This document shows positions 9,994-21,339 of a DNA stretch of 64,000 nucleotides, piece after piece (the first letter of the stretch is position 1; each line of letters opens with the position of its first letter). A model generated the notes under the pieces. The model searched no databases. It was not told where the DNA came from and saw only the letters and a program-made list of their open reading frames with translations. Source of the DNA: Helicostylum pulchrum (taxonomy: Eukaryota; Mucoromycota; Mucoromycetes; Mucorales; Mucoraceae); contig JAIXMO010000008.1 in assembly GCA_025677825.1 (NCBI GenBank), positions 496,001 to 560,000 of the forward strand, read 5' to 3'. The position numbers and the translations under genes are program-made.

Positions 9994-11969
9994 ATGGATC
10001 AAATCAATAGTACACCTCCCGTGACATCTCCAGTGTCGACTGAGCAGCGTAACAGCGACGTCAAAAGAACGGATTCATCTTCTTCTGAACAAGCTTATAT
10101 GTTTGATAAAATGACTAAAGTCGAAGAAGCTGAATATGATGCTAACGAATCGCAAGATGATAAAACCAGCGTTAAAGCAAGGCCTTCGTTTTATCAAAAT
10201 TATCGCAAATATATACAGTAAGTTTCACCAACACATACGTTATATCAGGTTTCTAACTTTTTTTTTCTATATAGCCTTTTTTTGTGGCTGGACTTCACTG
10301 CTTTTTTATGTGCCGCATATGCACTTCAGATTCCTAAAGGTTTTGCCCAGGAGCTTTTGATTTTAGGCCTCATTTATGCTTTTTTCACATTATTCTTGTT
10401 CTTTTGCTATGTTCCTACGACAATTATTACCAAGCCTTGGGGATATTGTATTGACACGACTTCTGATTTCATTTGCTCTCGTCTTGGACCAAGAAAAAGA
10501 TCTATTTTGTATGCTATTTTAGTGTCTATTATTATCATTGTCACCATCTTTTCCTTCCCTGAAAAGGAAGACTCCCCAAGATTAAGACGTTTAATTTCAC
10601 TTTTAGGTTTATATTTGTTCCTTGCTTTCACCTTTGCAGCTTCTGTGGTAAAGTATCACAGAATAAATAAATACATTGGTATTAATTTTTCTTTATTATA
10701 GCATCATAGACACGTTAAATGGAATACCATCTCTTCCGCCATTCTCATTCAGTTTTTATTAGCTTTGTTCGTATTTAGATCGAGCGTCGGTCACGATATT
10801 TTCAATTGGATTGCTAATTTTGCTGAAGGCTTCCTTCACAACGCTTGGTTCGGTGCACAGTTTGTATTCGGTGATGCGGCAGCCAACTCTGGAGTGTTTG
10901 CTATTAATGTTTTCCCTGCCATTATTTTCTTTGCTTCTACAGTTCAAATCTTGTACTATATCGGTGCTATCCAATGGCTTTTAAGAAAAATGTCTGTTAT
11001 TTGTATCAAAGTTTTAGGTATTACTGGTGCTGAATCTATTGTTGCTATTGCCTCTGTAAGTTTAACTATATATATAGAATGCACCCCTCATTCTAAATCA
11101 AACTTTTTTTATAGCCTTTCCTTGGACAAAGTGAAAACGCATTGTTGATTGAACCATTGATTAAGGATTTAACCAAATCTGAAATTCACCAGATTTTGAC
11201 TTGCGGTTTTGCTACTATTTCTGGTTCCGTCTTGTACGGTTATATTGCTATGGGTGTTTCTGGTCAAGCACTTTTGACTTCCTGTATTATGTCTATTCCA
11301 TGTTCGATTGCTGTTTCGAAACTTAGATACCCCGAAACTGAAGAATCAATGACTAAAAATGGTACAGAGGTATTGGATCATGCTGCAGGTGAAAGCGCTA
11401 ATATTTTACATGCTGCTGGTAAGGGTGCAGAAGTTGGTATCAACATTGTATTCTTGATCATGGCCAATTTGATCTCTTTGTTAGCTATCTTATATGCCGC
11501 AAATTCATTCTTAACTTGGATCGGAGATTTCCTCAATATTCAAAACTTGACTCTTCAATTTATTACAGGATATATTTTCGTTCCCGTAAGTATTTCTCTA
11601 TTTTTTTTAAAGAAGAGAACTAACTAAAAAACGGTAAAATAATAGGTTGCATGGTTAATTGGTGCTGATAATGCTGATCTGGTGATTGTAGGAAGATTAT
11701 TGGCAACCAAGATCTGGGCTAATGAGTTCGTTGCTTATAAAGACTTAACTACTACATATAAAGGAGTACTTTCAGCTAGATCTGAGTTGGTTACTGTTTA
11801 CGCCCTTTGTGGTTTCGCTAACCTTTCATCTATCGGTATCCAAGTAGGCGTTTTGGGATCCCTGGCACCAAAAAGAGCTGGTGAGATATCACAACTTGCC
11901 ATTTCCGCAGTTATTTGCGGAGCAATAAGTACTTGGATCTCTGCATCTATTGCTGGTATGCTTATTTAA
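9994..11969 (+). CDS. Concentrative nucleoside transporter (CNT / SLC28 family)
   Basis: This polytopic plasma-membrane protein is expected to import nucleosides in symport with protons or sodium. Five exons, 9994-10217, 10275-10647, 10702-11055, 11115-11585 and 11646-11969, join in phase to give 581 aa. An acidic hydrophilic N-terminal tail of about 75 residues precedes many hydrophobic segments. CNT hallmarks are visible in order: SVGHDIFNWIANF, FGDAAANSGVFAINVFPAIIFF, GITGAESIVAIASPFLGQSENALL, HAAGKGAEVGINI, WANEFVAY and ALCGFANLSSIGIQVG. The Gly-Gln-Ser-Glu-Asn and Asn-Glu-Phe motifs correspond to the nucleoside-binding hairpins of the family. I chose the ATG at 9994 because the 20 residues upstream in frame are a Phe/Leu-rich translation of an AT-rich leader. 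Substrate preference (purine or pyrimidine) cannot be decided. Confidence 0.92.
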
Positions 11970-12275
11970 GCTCTCGTAACTATTTAATATCCCTCTGTAA
12001 TAACTAATATCTTACTATGTACTACTACTTAATAAATTTAACTTTTTTTAAAAAATAAAATAAAAGGATATTCCTTTGCCAAAAAAATTATAGAGAGCTC
12101 TATTTGGCCTGATAAATCTAGGATTAAACACATTGTCTTACTGCTTGTAAACTATTGTTAGGATTTGTTTTTACCCTCCTCCCCACATCAAAGTCACAAA
12201 ATCCTTGAACCTGGGCGAATCAAAGTAATATCATTCGATATACAGTTGTATCTTTTTTTTTCCAAGAAAGAAAAA

Positions 12276-13662
12276 ATGGAACCAACCTTCAAGTCTAGAA
12301 GACAACAAAAGATATGGGCCAGAGAGAAAAGAGAAGCCGAGAAAAAGAAACAAGATGCTAAAACATATGTAAACCAATCTCCATTCCGTTACTGTGAAAG
12401 AAATTTTAAGTCAAAAGTCGGTGCTCCCGATTTCACCAACGTAATTGATTTCAATAACTTGGAAAGCAACACAAAAGAAAACAAGGACAATATTGTGCCT
12501 GTACAATTGACTGACGATCTGAGAAACATTTCAACTGTATTTGGTCAGTCAGACCAACCATGTCGAGAAGCTTATGTTTTGAAGAATATGCCCGGGTTGA
12601 TTATTATTCCCAGCGCTTTCACACCACAAGCTCAACGTTCCTTGATTAAAAAATGCCTTGCGGATTATCCTCGTCCCCCAAACACTTCCAATCTAGATAC
12701 GCATTATATTACTCCGGAGTGTGGATTATGGTCTCTATATGAAAGACAGGAAAGAGGAGACTTGAAACCTACAGATACCGAGTATTTTGTTCCTAAAAGA
12801 ATTGATGAGAATGACAGTGATAAGGATTCGGCTACATACAGTGATTCAGAGGAAGAGAAAAAACAACCAGTAACAGCTTGTTCTATCGATTTTAAACCTG
12901 TCATTGCTGATCCAAAACCAGATCCATTACCTGCTCCTGGTGTACCTTTATTATCCCCATATGAGATGGTAAGGAAGTTACGTTGGATTACTTTGGGTTA
13001 CCAATATCATTGGCCTACAAAGACATATCACCTCAATCGAAGATATCCTTTCCCAGAATATGTATCCGATTTGACAAAGGCTGTCGTTACTGCTGTCGAA
13101 AATATTGGATATGATAATGGCGATGGAGAGGATTGGTTGAATCAGTATAAGGGATCTGATTTCATTGCTGAAGCAGGCGTTATTAATTACTACCAATATA
13201 GAGATACATTGATGGGTCATGTAGATAGAAGCGAATTAAATATGGAAGCTCCTTTGGTTTCACTTAGGTACTTGCACAGCGTTTTTTTTAAGAAAAGAGA
13301 AATATGTGTATAGCTAATATAAAATGGTAGTCTTGGTCATTCTTGTATATATTTGATAGGAGGAGAAACGCGAGAGACCGAACCTCTCTCGTTATATTTA
13401 AGAAGCGGTGATATTATTGTGATGACTGGTCCATGTAGAAAGGCATTTCATGGTAAGAATAATATAAATTATTATAAATGCAACGTATATAATTCTTATT
13501 TCTGTAGGTGTTCCATTGATTTTGGAAAACACATTGCCTGATTATTTATCAATTAATAACGAATATAGTGATTCACCAGACTGGAAATTATTTGGTGATT
13601 ATATGAGTACCTCACGAATTAACCTTAATATTAGACAAGTTTATCCTAAAGGACAGCATTAG
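12276..13662 (+). CDS. ALKBH1: ALKBH1-type 2-oxoglutarate/Fe(II) dioxygenase
   Basis: AlkB homologue 1 enzymes oxidatively demethylate nucleic acids (reported substrates include tRNA and DNA) with Fe(II) and 2-oxoglutarate. Three exons, 12276-13267, 13331-13452 and 13508-13662, give 422 aa, near the family norm. The N-terminal ~110 residues are basic and disordered. The catalytic core shows INYYQYRDTLMGHVDRSE (the HxD iron ligands in GHVDRSE), LGHSCIYLIGG, SGDIIVMTGPCRKAFHGVPLI (distal His) and NLNIRQV (the Arg that binds 2-oxoglutarate). An acidic Asp/Ser/Glu-rich insert at about residues 170-195 is unlike animal ALKBH1. The start at 12276 was preferred over an upstream CTG/TTG-led extension. 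The gene ends about 100 bp before the convergent fusion kinase gene. Confidence 0.9.
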
Positions 13663-13758
13663 ATTTTTTTTAAAAAAATATATAGTAATAATAATGATAA
13701 TAAGAATAATAATAAACCATTCATCTACGTGTATGTATTATATTGCACAGAATTTTAT

Positions 13759-15927
13759 TTAATATACCATAGGATTGATTTCCAAAAATACAAATCCTTC
13801 GTTTTCTAAAGCGCGTCGAAGCTTTAACAAATCCTTTTTTTCGGTAGAATGATCATCTCCATCCCACATACCGATGACAGCTCCACCACTACCAGGAAAT
13901 TTAGCAGCGCAGTTATGTTGTCTTGCTAGCTCTACCATTCTCAAATTTGGAGCACCAACAACAGAATCCCCATAAGTCTCTCTACGAAGATTAAAGTTGG
14001 ATGACATGAGATGAGCAAATTTTTTATGGTCACTATTTTTCAAACTAGCACGAGCCTGCTCCGTAAAGGATGCAAATTTCTTCATTGCTAATATAATCTA
14101 TATTTTGACGTTATTAAATAATTCGTTGATATATCAAAATTTTACACAAAAAAACTAACCTCTTCATCTCCGTTTAGGAATCTTTGCTTTACTTTACTAT
14201 GCACTTTACCGGAATCATCAGGATCCGCAACATAGGCTAACCATAACTTGGGTAACGAAGATACGTCCAATTGCTCATATTTTCCATGTCCATTTTTCTC
14301 CATGTATTCCTTATCAAAGTCCATATAAACTAAACCACCAAATGCCTAATAATCCGACTTAGGTTTTAATAACACGAAAACTAGTTTACAGAAACGGAAT
14401 AAATACATATATACCTGAATGACTCTGTCTTGGAGGCCTGCTGCAATACCCAATTCCTCTTGCTCTACCTTTAAAACAAGACTTGCTTGAATTTCCAATG
14501 GGATATGCTGTAATGTTACACCATAGAAACATGTCAGCATTTTCCAAAGTGCTGTAATAATAGCAGATGATCCAGCTAATCCAACTTGTCGAGGGATATT
14601 GGTTTCAAACATCATTTTAAATCCTTGTCTCGTATTTATATTGATTTTCTGCTGTTGACAGTATCGATAAAATACTTTACAGCATGCTTGTAATAAACGA
14701 TCTCCAGTTTCGTACCCGTCGATTTCGGAAACTCCCACCAAACTAGCCATGCATGAAAATTTATGTGGGTCAGAGACAGGATTAGGTAAAATTGTAATTG
14801 CTTCAAGTGCACTTTGTGTAGGATCGTTAGGAATCAATGTCACTTCGGCCCAAAAGTTCGAAATAAGTAAAGACATAGTTTTCCCTATAAAAGAATATAA
14901 GTTGCATTTTCTTTTTATATACACTTTCGTTACTAATTATTATTACCAAAGAATCCATCACTTGGGTTGCCCATTAATCCTACTCGTGCATAAGATTTAA
15001 TATGAATAGGTTTTGTTTGAAGTTCGAGTTTATTTGAACGCTGAACTAATTTATGATCCAGACTATAAACCCAATGGTCAATATAAGATGAAAGTGATAA
15101 TTGAGGATTGACAAAATCAAAGAGAGGTAAACCATCTGTACTTGATATCTGAGCTAATGATTGTACTTGGACATAAAGGTCTAGCTCATCCAACCAATTT
15201 AACTGTTTAGGATCCTTGTACGGTAATGTAACCAAATTATTTTCGTTATGGTCATCCAGTCCCCGCAAAACTTCCTGACTCATACCAAATGCAAACGGTA
15301 CAAACGATTTGGTGTAACGAATAAAGTTGCTTGCCTTAAAAAACAAATCCTTATAATCTATGGGCAGAGTATCTTCATCACAGAATAATTCAGCAGGTGT
15401 AATAACAATATCTGTTTGGATTTTCTTGACACGATGAACAAAAGCGATATCAGATAATACACCAGTACTTTTGAAAAAATAGAAATAAATAACTTTGAAC
15501 CGTTTCCAGAAATATAAACTAAATTTACCTGAGTCCACTATTAAGAATATTTTCTCTAGGAAAATTCACACCGCTAGACCATCGTTCAAAATGCTTAAAA
15601 CTAAAAAGAGCATTTAAATACAAGCTTTTTTTTTTTAATTATTGTCGCATATATACTTTACTTGTAAGCATTTGTCACGATATAAACATTTTGGAATATG
15701 CTTTTGGTGTATTCATACCACCAACTAAGCGCAGGTCTACCAGAAATAGGCAACAGACCTTTAGGTACACCTCTAAATCTTAAAAAATTCGAGTCATATC
15801 TTTCCTGTATAATTTGTTAAATATATCTTTTTAACTCATTCCTTCAGTTTACCTTTATATCTTTTTCAATTTGAGTAGACTCGGTTGAAGAAGCCAGAAT
15901 AACTAGGGTTTTACTGATGGGGCTCAT
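13759..15927 (-). CDS. Fusion of a nucleotidyltransferase-like domain with a plant-type glucuronokinase
   Basis: Seven exons, 15853-15927, 15662-15804, 15529-15600, 14947-15467, 14415-14884, 14160-14345 and 13759-14097, join in phase to give 601 aa. Residues about 1-150 resemble a sugar-phosphate nucleotidyltransferase: a beta strand KTLVILASS, then PKGLLPISGRPALSWW, then VYIVTNAY and STGVLSDIAFVH. The usual Gly-rich GxGTR loop and the metal-binding GD are not visible, so this half may be divergent or inactive. Residues ~255-601 are a GHMP kinase that closely follows plant glucuronokinase: ARVGLMGNPSDGFFG, the ATP-binding PRQVGLAGSSAI (368-379), ELGIAAGLQDRV, GGLVYMDF, DSGKVHSKVKQRFL and KFPGSGGAVIG. 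Predicted chemistry is phosphorylation of glucuronate to glucuronate 1-phosphate, a precursor of UDP-glucuronate. The kinase assignment is firm at family level; the substrate is inferred. There is no signal peptide. Confidence 0.85.
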
Positions 15928-17052
15928 GTGGACTTGGAGATTAGTGGACAAAAGAAAAGAAACATAAATACGAAACGGGAAAAGCTTGGATACATAAGAG
16001 GTATTAGGCGGATTTTTAATTATTAAGCTATCTACAAGAGCCCTAATGGTTTGTGTTCGAGCGTGTGATTTTTTTTTTTTAGAATGTGAATGCGAGCAGG
16101 TACTACAATGCAAGTTTTTAAGAGCTAATAAACAAAAGACATAGTGAGCGACAAAAGATGTTCATGCTACTTGTGAGTAAAAACAGCCGGGTAGTATTAA
16201 ACATAACCATTCTGTATGATTAATTTTATACGACACTCGCAAAATTGATCTTACACCCTTACTTTATACTATATAGCAATTTAAAAATTATAAAATTTCA
16301 TGGTATCACGGGTAGACAAGCAATAAATTGGAAGCATTATATTTTACTATATTCTTGAATGATTATTACGCTGATCTTCTTCTTTTCTTTCGTGCCTTCT
16401 TCTGGGTGGTCTTGCGGACAGATGCCGGGATCAATCGGGAATAGAGCCATCTTCACGAAGTGAACGAATAATCCAAACACGCAGCCAACTCTCCGTTACA
16501 AAGGCGATATGGAAATCCATGTCTGATGACACTGTTAAATTTCGCTGTACCACCAAAAGATAAAAAATAGAAGTGTTACTTTGCCTTTTTTTTGCATGAT
16601 TTTTTTTTCAAGCTTAGTTAACCCACTTTTATAAAAGCAATAAAATAAAAAGAACCGTCTAATTAACCATAGTAAAAATTAGCATGGTTGGAAACACATT
16701 GAAATGCAGTACATTTTCACAATGATATTATTTATTCTCTTGTAGTTTTATTAACAAGAAATAACGATTTAAAGTAATTGTTTACTTTCTTTCACAAACG
16801 TATTTTTTTTCTCTCGCTTACTATAAGAAAAGTGTGCGGAATAATTAGTCTTAAACCGTAATTGGTCAACTGTCAAAAATATAATATCATACGAATATAT
16901 ACCACAGAACGAACAAATTTCAGTAATGTTGTATTTGCATCTGTAGACTTTTATTTATTTCAAAAATGGTATATCTCCTTTTAATTACTGGATATACAAT
17001 CATACCAAAAACATACAATTTGATTATGCATCATCTTTTTTACTACAGGAGT
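15928..17052. other. Intergenic spacer with one coding relic
   Basis: The spacer between the fusion gene and the BRAP2 gene has no intact gene. On the minus strand at about 16370-16560 there is a protein-like stretch (see separate entry). The remainder is AT-rich with T/A homopolymers. Confidence 0.5.
16369..16545 (-). pseudogene. Broken basic-tailed coding fragment of unknown family
   Basis: Reading the minus strand, one frame gives AFVTESWLRVWIIRSLREDG and then meets a stop. A neighbouring frame continues with a strongly basic end (SVRKTTQKKARKKRRRSA and a stop). Local GC content is clearly higher than in the flanks. Together this looks like the frameshifted C-terminal end of a once larger protein. 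I do not recognise the family. Confidence 0.3.
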
Positions 17053-18761
17053 TTATTTTTTACTCTTACGCTTAGAGTGTTGTGGTCGTGTATGAGTCTC
17101 TATATTTCCTCCTTCCAGTTCAGGATTTCCTTGTACTTTTTCGCGAGCCTCCAAAAAAAAAGTCAGATCTCGTACTTGGTCACTTAATTCCTTGATAGCC
17201 TTTTCTCTATCGTCCATACTTTTTAAAAGTAACCCGTTATTCTCTAATAAAGAATTTGTCATCTACAGCAAAAAGGGATTAGGTTTTCTTTTACTAGACT
17301 TTTTTTTTTTCTTTTTCGCTTACCTCTTTTTCTTCCAACCACTCTAGTTTTGTTGATTCGCATTTTTCTTTCCAAGACTCCAGCTTTTTATCAGTCTTTT
17401 CTTTGCCTTTGGCAAGTTCTAATAGTTTCTTTTCTTTTAATTTATTTTCGTGTTCGATTTCTCGGTTCTTTTGTTTTATATCTGTTGCTCGTTCAGTTAA
17501 AGACTTTAGTTGGGTTGATAGGTTACTTAACTGAGTTGTCCCTTGGTCCATTTTGTTTTCGTAAAAGATACGCTGTGAATCTAATTGAGAGGTTAGCAAG
17601 TAACTGTATTCGAGTGAAATTGCATCATGTTTTTCCTATGTATAATTTTTTTTTAGTCGTTGCTGCTTTAAAGTTGAGATATATAATACTTACTTGAGTC
17701 GAATTATCGTTTGTGGATTCAGAGCTTGGTAGTTCGACAATCTTTCCATCGACTAAGTTTTGTATTAATCTATGTACATAACTAAAAAAAAAAAGGAGTT
17801 AGAACAAAGAAAATAATGTACAAACATATACTAACCCGTCGCCGGTATAATCCCAAACACGTTGCGTATTAATCTCCAAAGAATAAATATGATTTGTTTC
17901 TCGATAATGTTCGTATGCATGCGCTCCTACATATCGTCCACACCCAATATGACCACAAATTAAACAAACCCATAGATTTTCATTGGATTTACAAACCGTA
18001 CATTCGTTTTGATCGTTTTGGTCTCCTATCTCTGGCCTTTGTGTATCCATGGTGGATTTTTGTGAATATCGGCATACAGGACAACTACCATCGCCCCATT
18101 TAGATAGGCAATGGCCGTGGAATGTATGTTGGCATAAAATGGTTAATAAACCAGTGACGTTTTCATCCATTGGTTCTAAGCATACGGGACAGGTTGGTAA
18201 AAGTTCGAGTTCGTTGGGTTGGTTTAGAAATGGAAATGTGGTGGTTAATGTGGCATCGAGTTCAATAGAATCAATGTAGATTACTTTACAGCGTTCTGGC
18301 TTTTTCGTAGGTTAGACTGGTTGTATACGTATATATATTATATATATATATGTATATATATGTTTACCTCCATGGAACTGTAAGGTCGATCATTGTATTG
18401 TTTATAGTAATCTTTTGCTGATTGCGAATCTCGAAATTTCATCAAGACCATGTAAGCATCGGGAGCTGTGTCACTTATTAATAAAGTTAAATTATCGATT
18501 GTTAACTATATCATATTTTTGTTTTTACCGAATAACCCTATAATGACTCACCAGGGAGTCAATAGGGGCAACAAAGTTTAAAAATTCGGGAATAGATATA
18601 TGAAAAGGTATATCATTTGTACAGACAATATTACTATCTACAGTGGCGGTGGTGGTACTTGTTTGATGGTTTGATTGTAATTGTAATAATCCAAAATTAT
18701 AATGACCTTTTTTGGTAACTGTTTTTAAAAAAGCAATAAGGGGACCTTGATGGTTAGACAT
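17053..18761 (-). CDS. BRAP2 / ETP1-type RING and UBP zinc-finger E3 ubiquitin ligase
   Basis: Proteins of this family (human BRAP/IMP, yeast Etp1) bind ubiquitin and act as E3 ligases in Ras/MAPK control or ethanol stress. Six exons, 18552-18761, 18368-18505, 17836-18299, 17694-17781, 17324-17635 and 17053-17262, give 473 aa in phase. Domain order is canonical. The N-terminal BRAP2 (RRM-like) domain occupies about residues 1-116 (FHISIPEFLNFVAP and AYMVLMKFRDSQSAKDYY). The C3H2C3 RING starts CPVCLEPMDENVTGLLTILC and ends SCPVCR. The UBP-type zinc finger runs from CTVCKSNENLWVCLICGHIG. A coiled coil begins with EYSYLLTSQLDSQRIFYENK and runs on to a Lys/Arg-rich C-terminus (KRKSKK). Every expected Cys/His ligand is visible. 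It shares a ~200-bp divergent promoter with the orphan gene at 18965. Confidence 0.93.
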
Positions 18762-18964
18762 TTTTGTAAAGATTACGTGTTTGGCGTAAAACGGAACAAG
18801 TTGAGCTTATTTTATTTAGCGAAGAAACAGTCAAAAAAAAAAAAAAAAAAGAAAAAGAAAAAGTCAAGTGATATTTTTTCTCACATAGTATGCTATAAAT
18901 AAGAGGCCAGTTTCCCTTTTTTTTTTCTTTTCTCTTTACTTCTATTTTACTTTCCATCTTCAAC

Positions 18965-19561
18965 ATGAATCCATTTGCAAAATCATCCAATCGATTCTAC
19001 TCATTTATTTCCACCTGTTACAGTAGCATCAAAGATACTATCAAGAGTTATCACACGTATGCTAGTAATTATGACGCCCATCAATCAGAACAATATGCAG
19101 AGGAGTCGAACTACGACCCATTTATTATAGCTAGTGTTACACAGTCTATGGAGAAATTGGTATTACAAGATAATAATACCGCACATTTCAGCACATTCAA
19201 AAATGTAATCAACGGTTTAACTAGTTCGATTATCTATGGCATGTTTACTGCCGTTAATAGTATTCGTACTGAAAAAAATAAATTACTTGTTCAAAAACAA
19301 CCAGTAAAGGAAATGAGAGGAGCTGGTGTAGATTTTTCTCCATTTGTTTTTGAAAGAGACCCAGAGTTAAAGTTTAAAATGGAGTATGCAAGATGCAAGT
19401 ATCGAGACTCCTTTTTGTTAAAGGACAAAAAAACCGATTTCGTTTGGGGATTTGTTAATGATGACTTCTCAGTCAAATTTGAGAGTACTTTACTCCCTTT
19501 GAAGCCTCCAAGGGGCTTGTTCAAAAAAAATGAACAGGTAACTTGTGGTTTGTATATTTAA
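18965..19561 (+). CDS. Orphan 'YASxYDxHQ' family protein, member 1 (198 aa)
   Basis: I do not recognise the family, but the same family occurs again at 48395. Shared blocks are SIKDTIKSYHTYASNYDAHQ against a similar stretch ending YASGYDPHQ in member 2, an S.(Y/F)(D/E)P motif, a central Gly-Met/Ala-Phe patch, and a C-terminal W-G-(F/I) followed by SVKF/SVEF and PLKPPR/PKPSR. There is no signal peptide or strong membrane helix. The last codons contain a donor-like CAG|GTAACT, so a further exon is possible. It is divergently transcribed from the BRAP2-type gene. Divergence between the two members with conserved order of motifs suggests a fast-evolving, lineage-specific family. Confidence 0.6.
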   Translation: MNPFAKSSNRFYSFISTCYSSIKDTIKSYHTYASNYDAHQSEQYAEESNYDPFIIASVTQSMEKLVLQDNNTAHFSTFKNVINGLTSSIIYGMFTAVNSIRTEKNKLLVQKQPVKEMRGAGVDFSPFVFERDPELKFKMEYARCKYRDSFLLKDKKTDFVWGFVNDDFSVKFESTLLPLKPPRGLFKKNEQVTCGLYI

Positions 19562-19800
19562 AAAAAAGGCCTCTTGTAAAAAAAAAAAAAAAAAATGCCT
19601 TTTGTAAAAAAAAAGCCTAGCTTTCTTCTGTATTCCTTTATTTCGTATTATATGCCATTCCTATACCAAAAGCTTTTATTTTCTTTCATATTCCTTTATT
19701 ATATTCCATTCCTTAATAAAAAGCTTTTTTTTTATTTATTTTATTTTTTACGCGCTTTTTTACGCGTTTTCTTTTTAGTCAGATACTTTCCTTTTAAATA
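19562..19800. repeat. Low-complexity T-rich imperfect tandem repeat
   Basis: After a poly-A run, a ~50-58 bp unit containing TATTCCTTTAT and CCATTCCT.TA.(A)AAAAGCTTTT is repeated about two to three times with changes up to about 19740. The open frame that crosses it is simply the translation of this repeat. Confidence 0.5.
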
Positions 19801-19845
19801 ATTAACAAGGGTTTGTAAATCTATTTTATCTTTCAAAAACAATCA

Positions 19846-20010
19846 ATGTTTACTTCCCACGAGAGAGAAAATGGTGGCGTAGATAAGAGTAGGTTATCTC
19901 AAAAGCGTTTTATAAAGACAGAAGCATCCTTAAGAGCACCCTCAAGAGCTGTCAGGTTACTAACTAACGTGCCTCCAGGCTTGAGTCTACCAAACCTTAA
20001 GTTTGTTTAA
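19846..20010 (+). CDS. Possible small ORF (54 aa)
   Basis: An ATG at 19846 opens 54 codons of non-repetitive, mixed-composition sequence (MFTSHERENGGVDKSRLSQ..., ending GLSLPNLKFV). The base composition is richer in GC than the flanks. A minus-strand ORF at 20007-20396 begins beside it and contains a splice-donor-like ATG|GTAAGT, so neither frame is secure. No family is recognised. Confidence 0.25.
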   Translation: MFTSHERENGGVDKSRLSQKRFIKTEASLRAPSRAVRLLTNVPPGLSLPNLKFV

Positions 20011-20396
20011 AGATATCTCCGTATGGAATTTATTGTAGTACCAAAAGTCCCGTGCCCCTTCCTCCCTTTTCCCTGAGGTGACATGTTAAAGATCACCACT
20101 CTGGGAAGCGTGAAGTAAAAATATGGAAATCGATGTGAAAATGGTGTAAATTTTAACGCTTCCATGGATCTCATGCAACTATAATTGTAGCTTCGATTGG
20201 ATGGTAAATTATTTACATTTTTTTTTACATCCATGATTTTAATCTTAATTGGTACGGTTGGGGACGAAATTGTACGAGTAAATAAGTCATGCAGCAAGTA
20301 ACAGCCAAACGCTAAACATTTTTCATGTGCCAGGAAATATAAAACTTCGTATAGGTAGTAGCTGTTACTTACCATGAAGTGATCCTTGATTGACAA
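20007..20396 (-). other. Unassigned minus-strand ORF (129 codons)
   Basis: The frame starts with TTG, not ATG. The first ATG after it is followed within two codons by a donor-like ATG|GTAAGT. The translation has a hydrophobic first half and a Gly/Lys-rich end (QGKGRKGHGTFG). Without a relative to compare, I cannot say whether it is coding. It may be a chance ORF in a richer-GC island. Confidence 0.2.
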
Positions 20397-20410
20397 CTAC
20401 AACAGGAAAA

Positions 20411-21339
20411 AAAAATTGATTATGTTGTTCCCCTTTATAAATCACCTTGGCTATGAATAGTCATAAAATTAAAATCGCTCGTTTTTGCTGTTCTTTTGGA
20501 CTAAACGTAAGAAAAAAGGGCTATACTAAGTCAGTAGTGTTTTTAACTTTATAATGATCAGATAACGTTCGGACCGCAGCTTATACATAGCGAGCCTTGA
20601 TTACTGCTTTCGAGCCACTCAGGGATAAACCTGCAGTTTGTAACGCTTTTTGAGACGCAATATTATTGGTTAAATAAATTGAAACAAAGAGAGTAAATAA
20701 AATTTGTGTTTTTGTTTTGAAAATAAAAAAAGGGGGGAGGCGTAAGAGTAGCATGACTAAACATACCTTGCTTACTAATCTATCAAATTAATTGAGCGAA
20801 ATATTATACAAACAAGCAAAAAATGTTTCCCGATCCTGGGCTGCTCCAAGTAAAATTTTGATGCAGTTAAATGCCGTGATACTTAGATCATCCTCAGGAT
20901 TCACTTAAATTTTCACTTAAAGAGTGAATCTAATGACTTTTTGGTGGACAAAAAAAAATTCACACCAAGCAAACTTCTGGTACTGGTACTTGAGTCAGTT
21001 TTAAAAGTTGATGATAACTTTTTAAGGATGTTTGTGTAATGAGTTCCAGAAGTTTGCGGATGTTCTTTTGTATTATTTTAATAAGTACGACTCCTCTTTT
21101 TCATTTAACATCTTTCTTTTTGTTTTACTAACTAGTGGTTTAGATTTTTTTATTAGTATTAAATAATAAAAGAAGAAAGTATTAAAACAAAAATGTCGCG
21201 TCAAAAACTACTATTAATTACTAAGAGAAGAACAAGTATTTTATTTATTAATTTTTCAAGTACACCTTAGTACTGCCGAAGTACGTACCTGTATATAAAA
21301 TATATATTTATCATATGATTTATCTTTTTTTTTTTTTTT
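20411..21339. other. Intergenic spacer
   Basis: No supported gene. A short imperfect hairpin is made by TTCACTTAAA...AGAGTGAAT near 20900-20930. The rest is AT-rich sequence with A/T runs. Confidence 0.4.
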
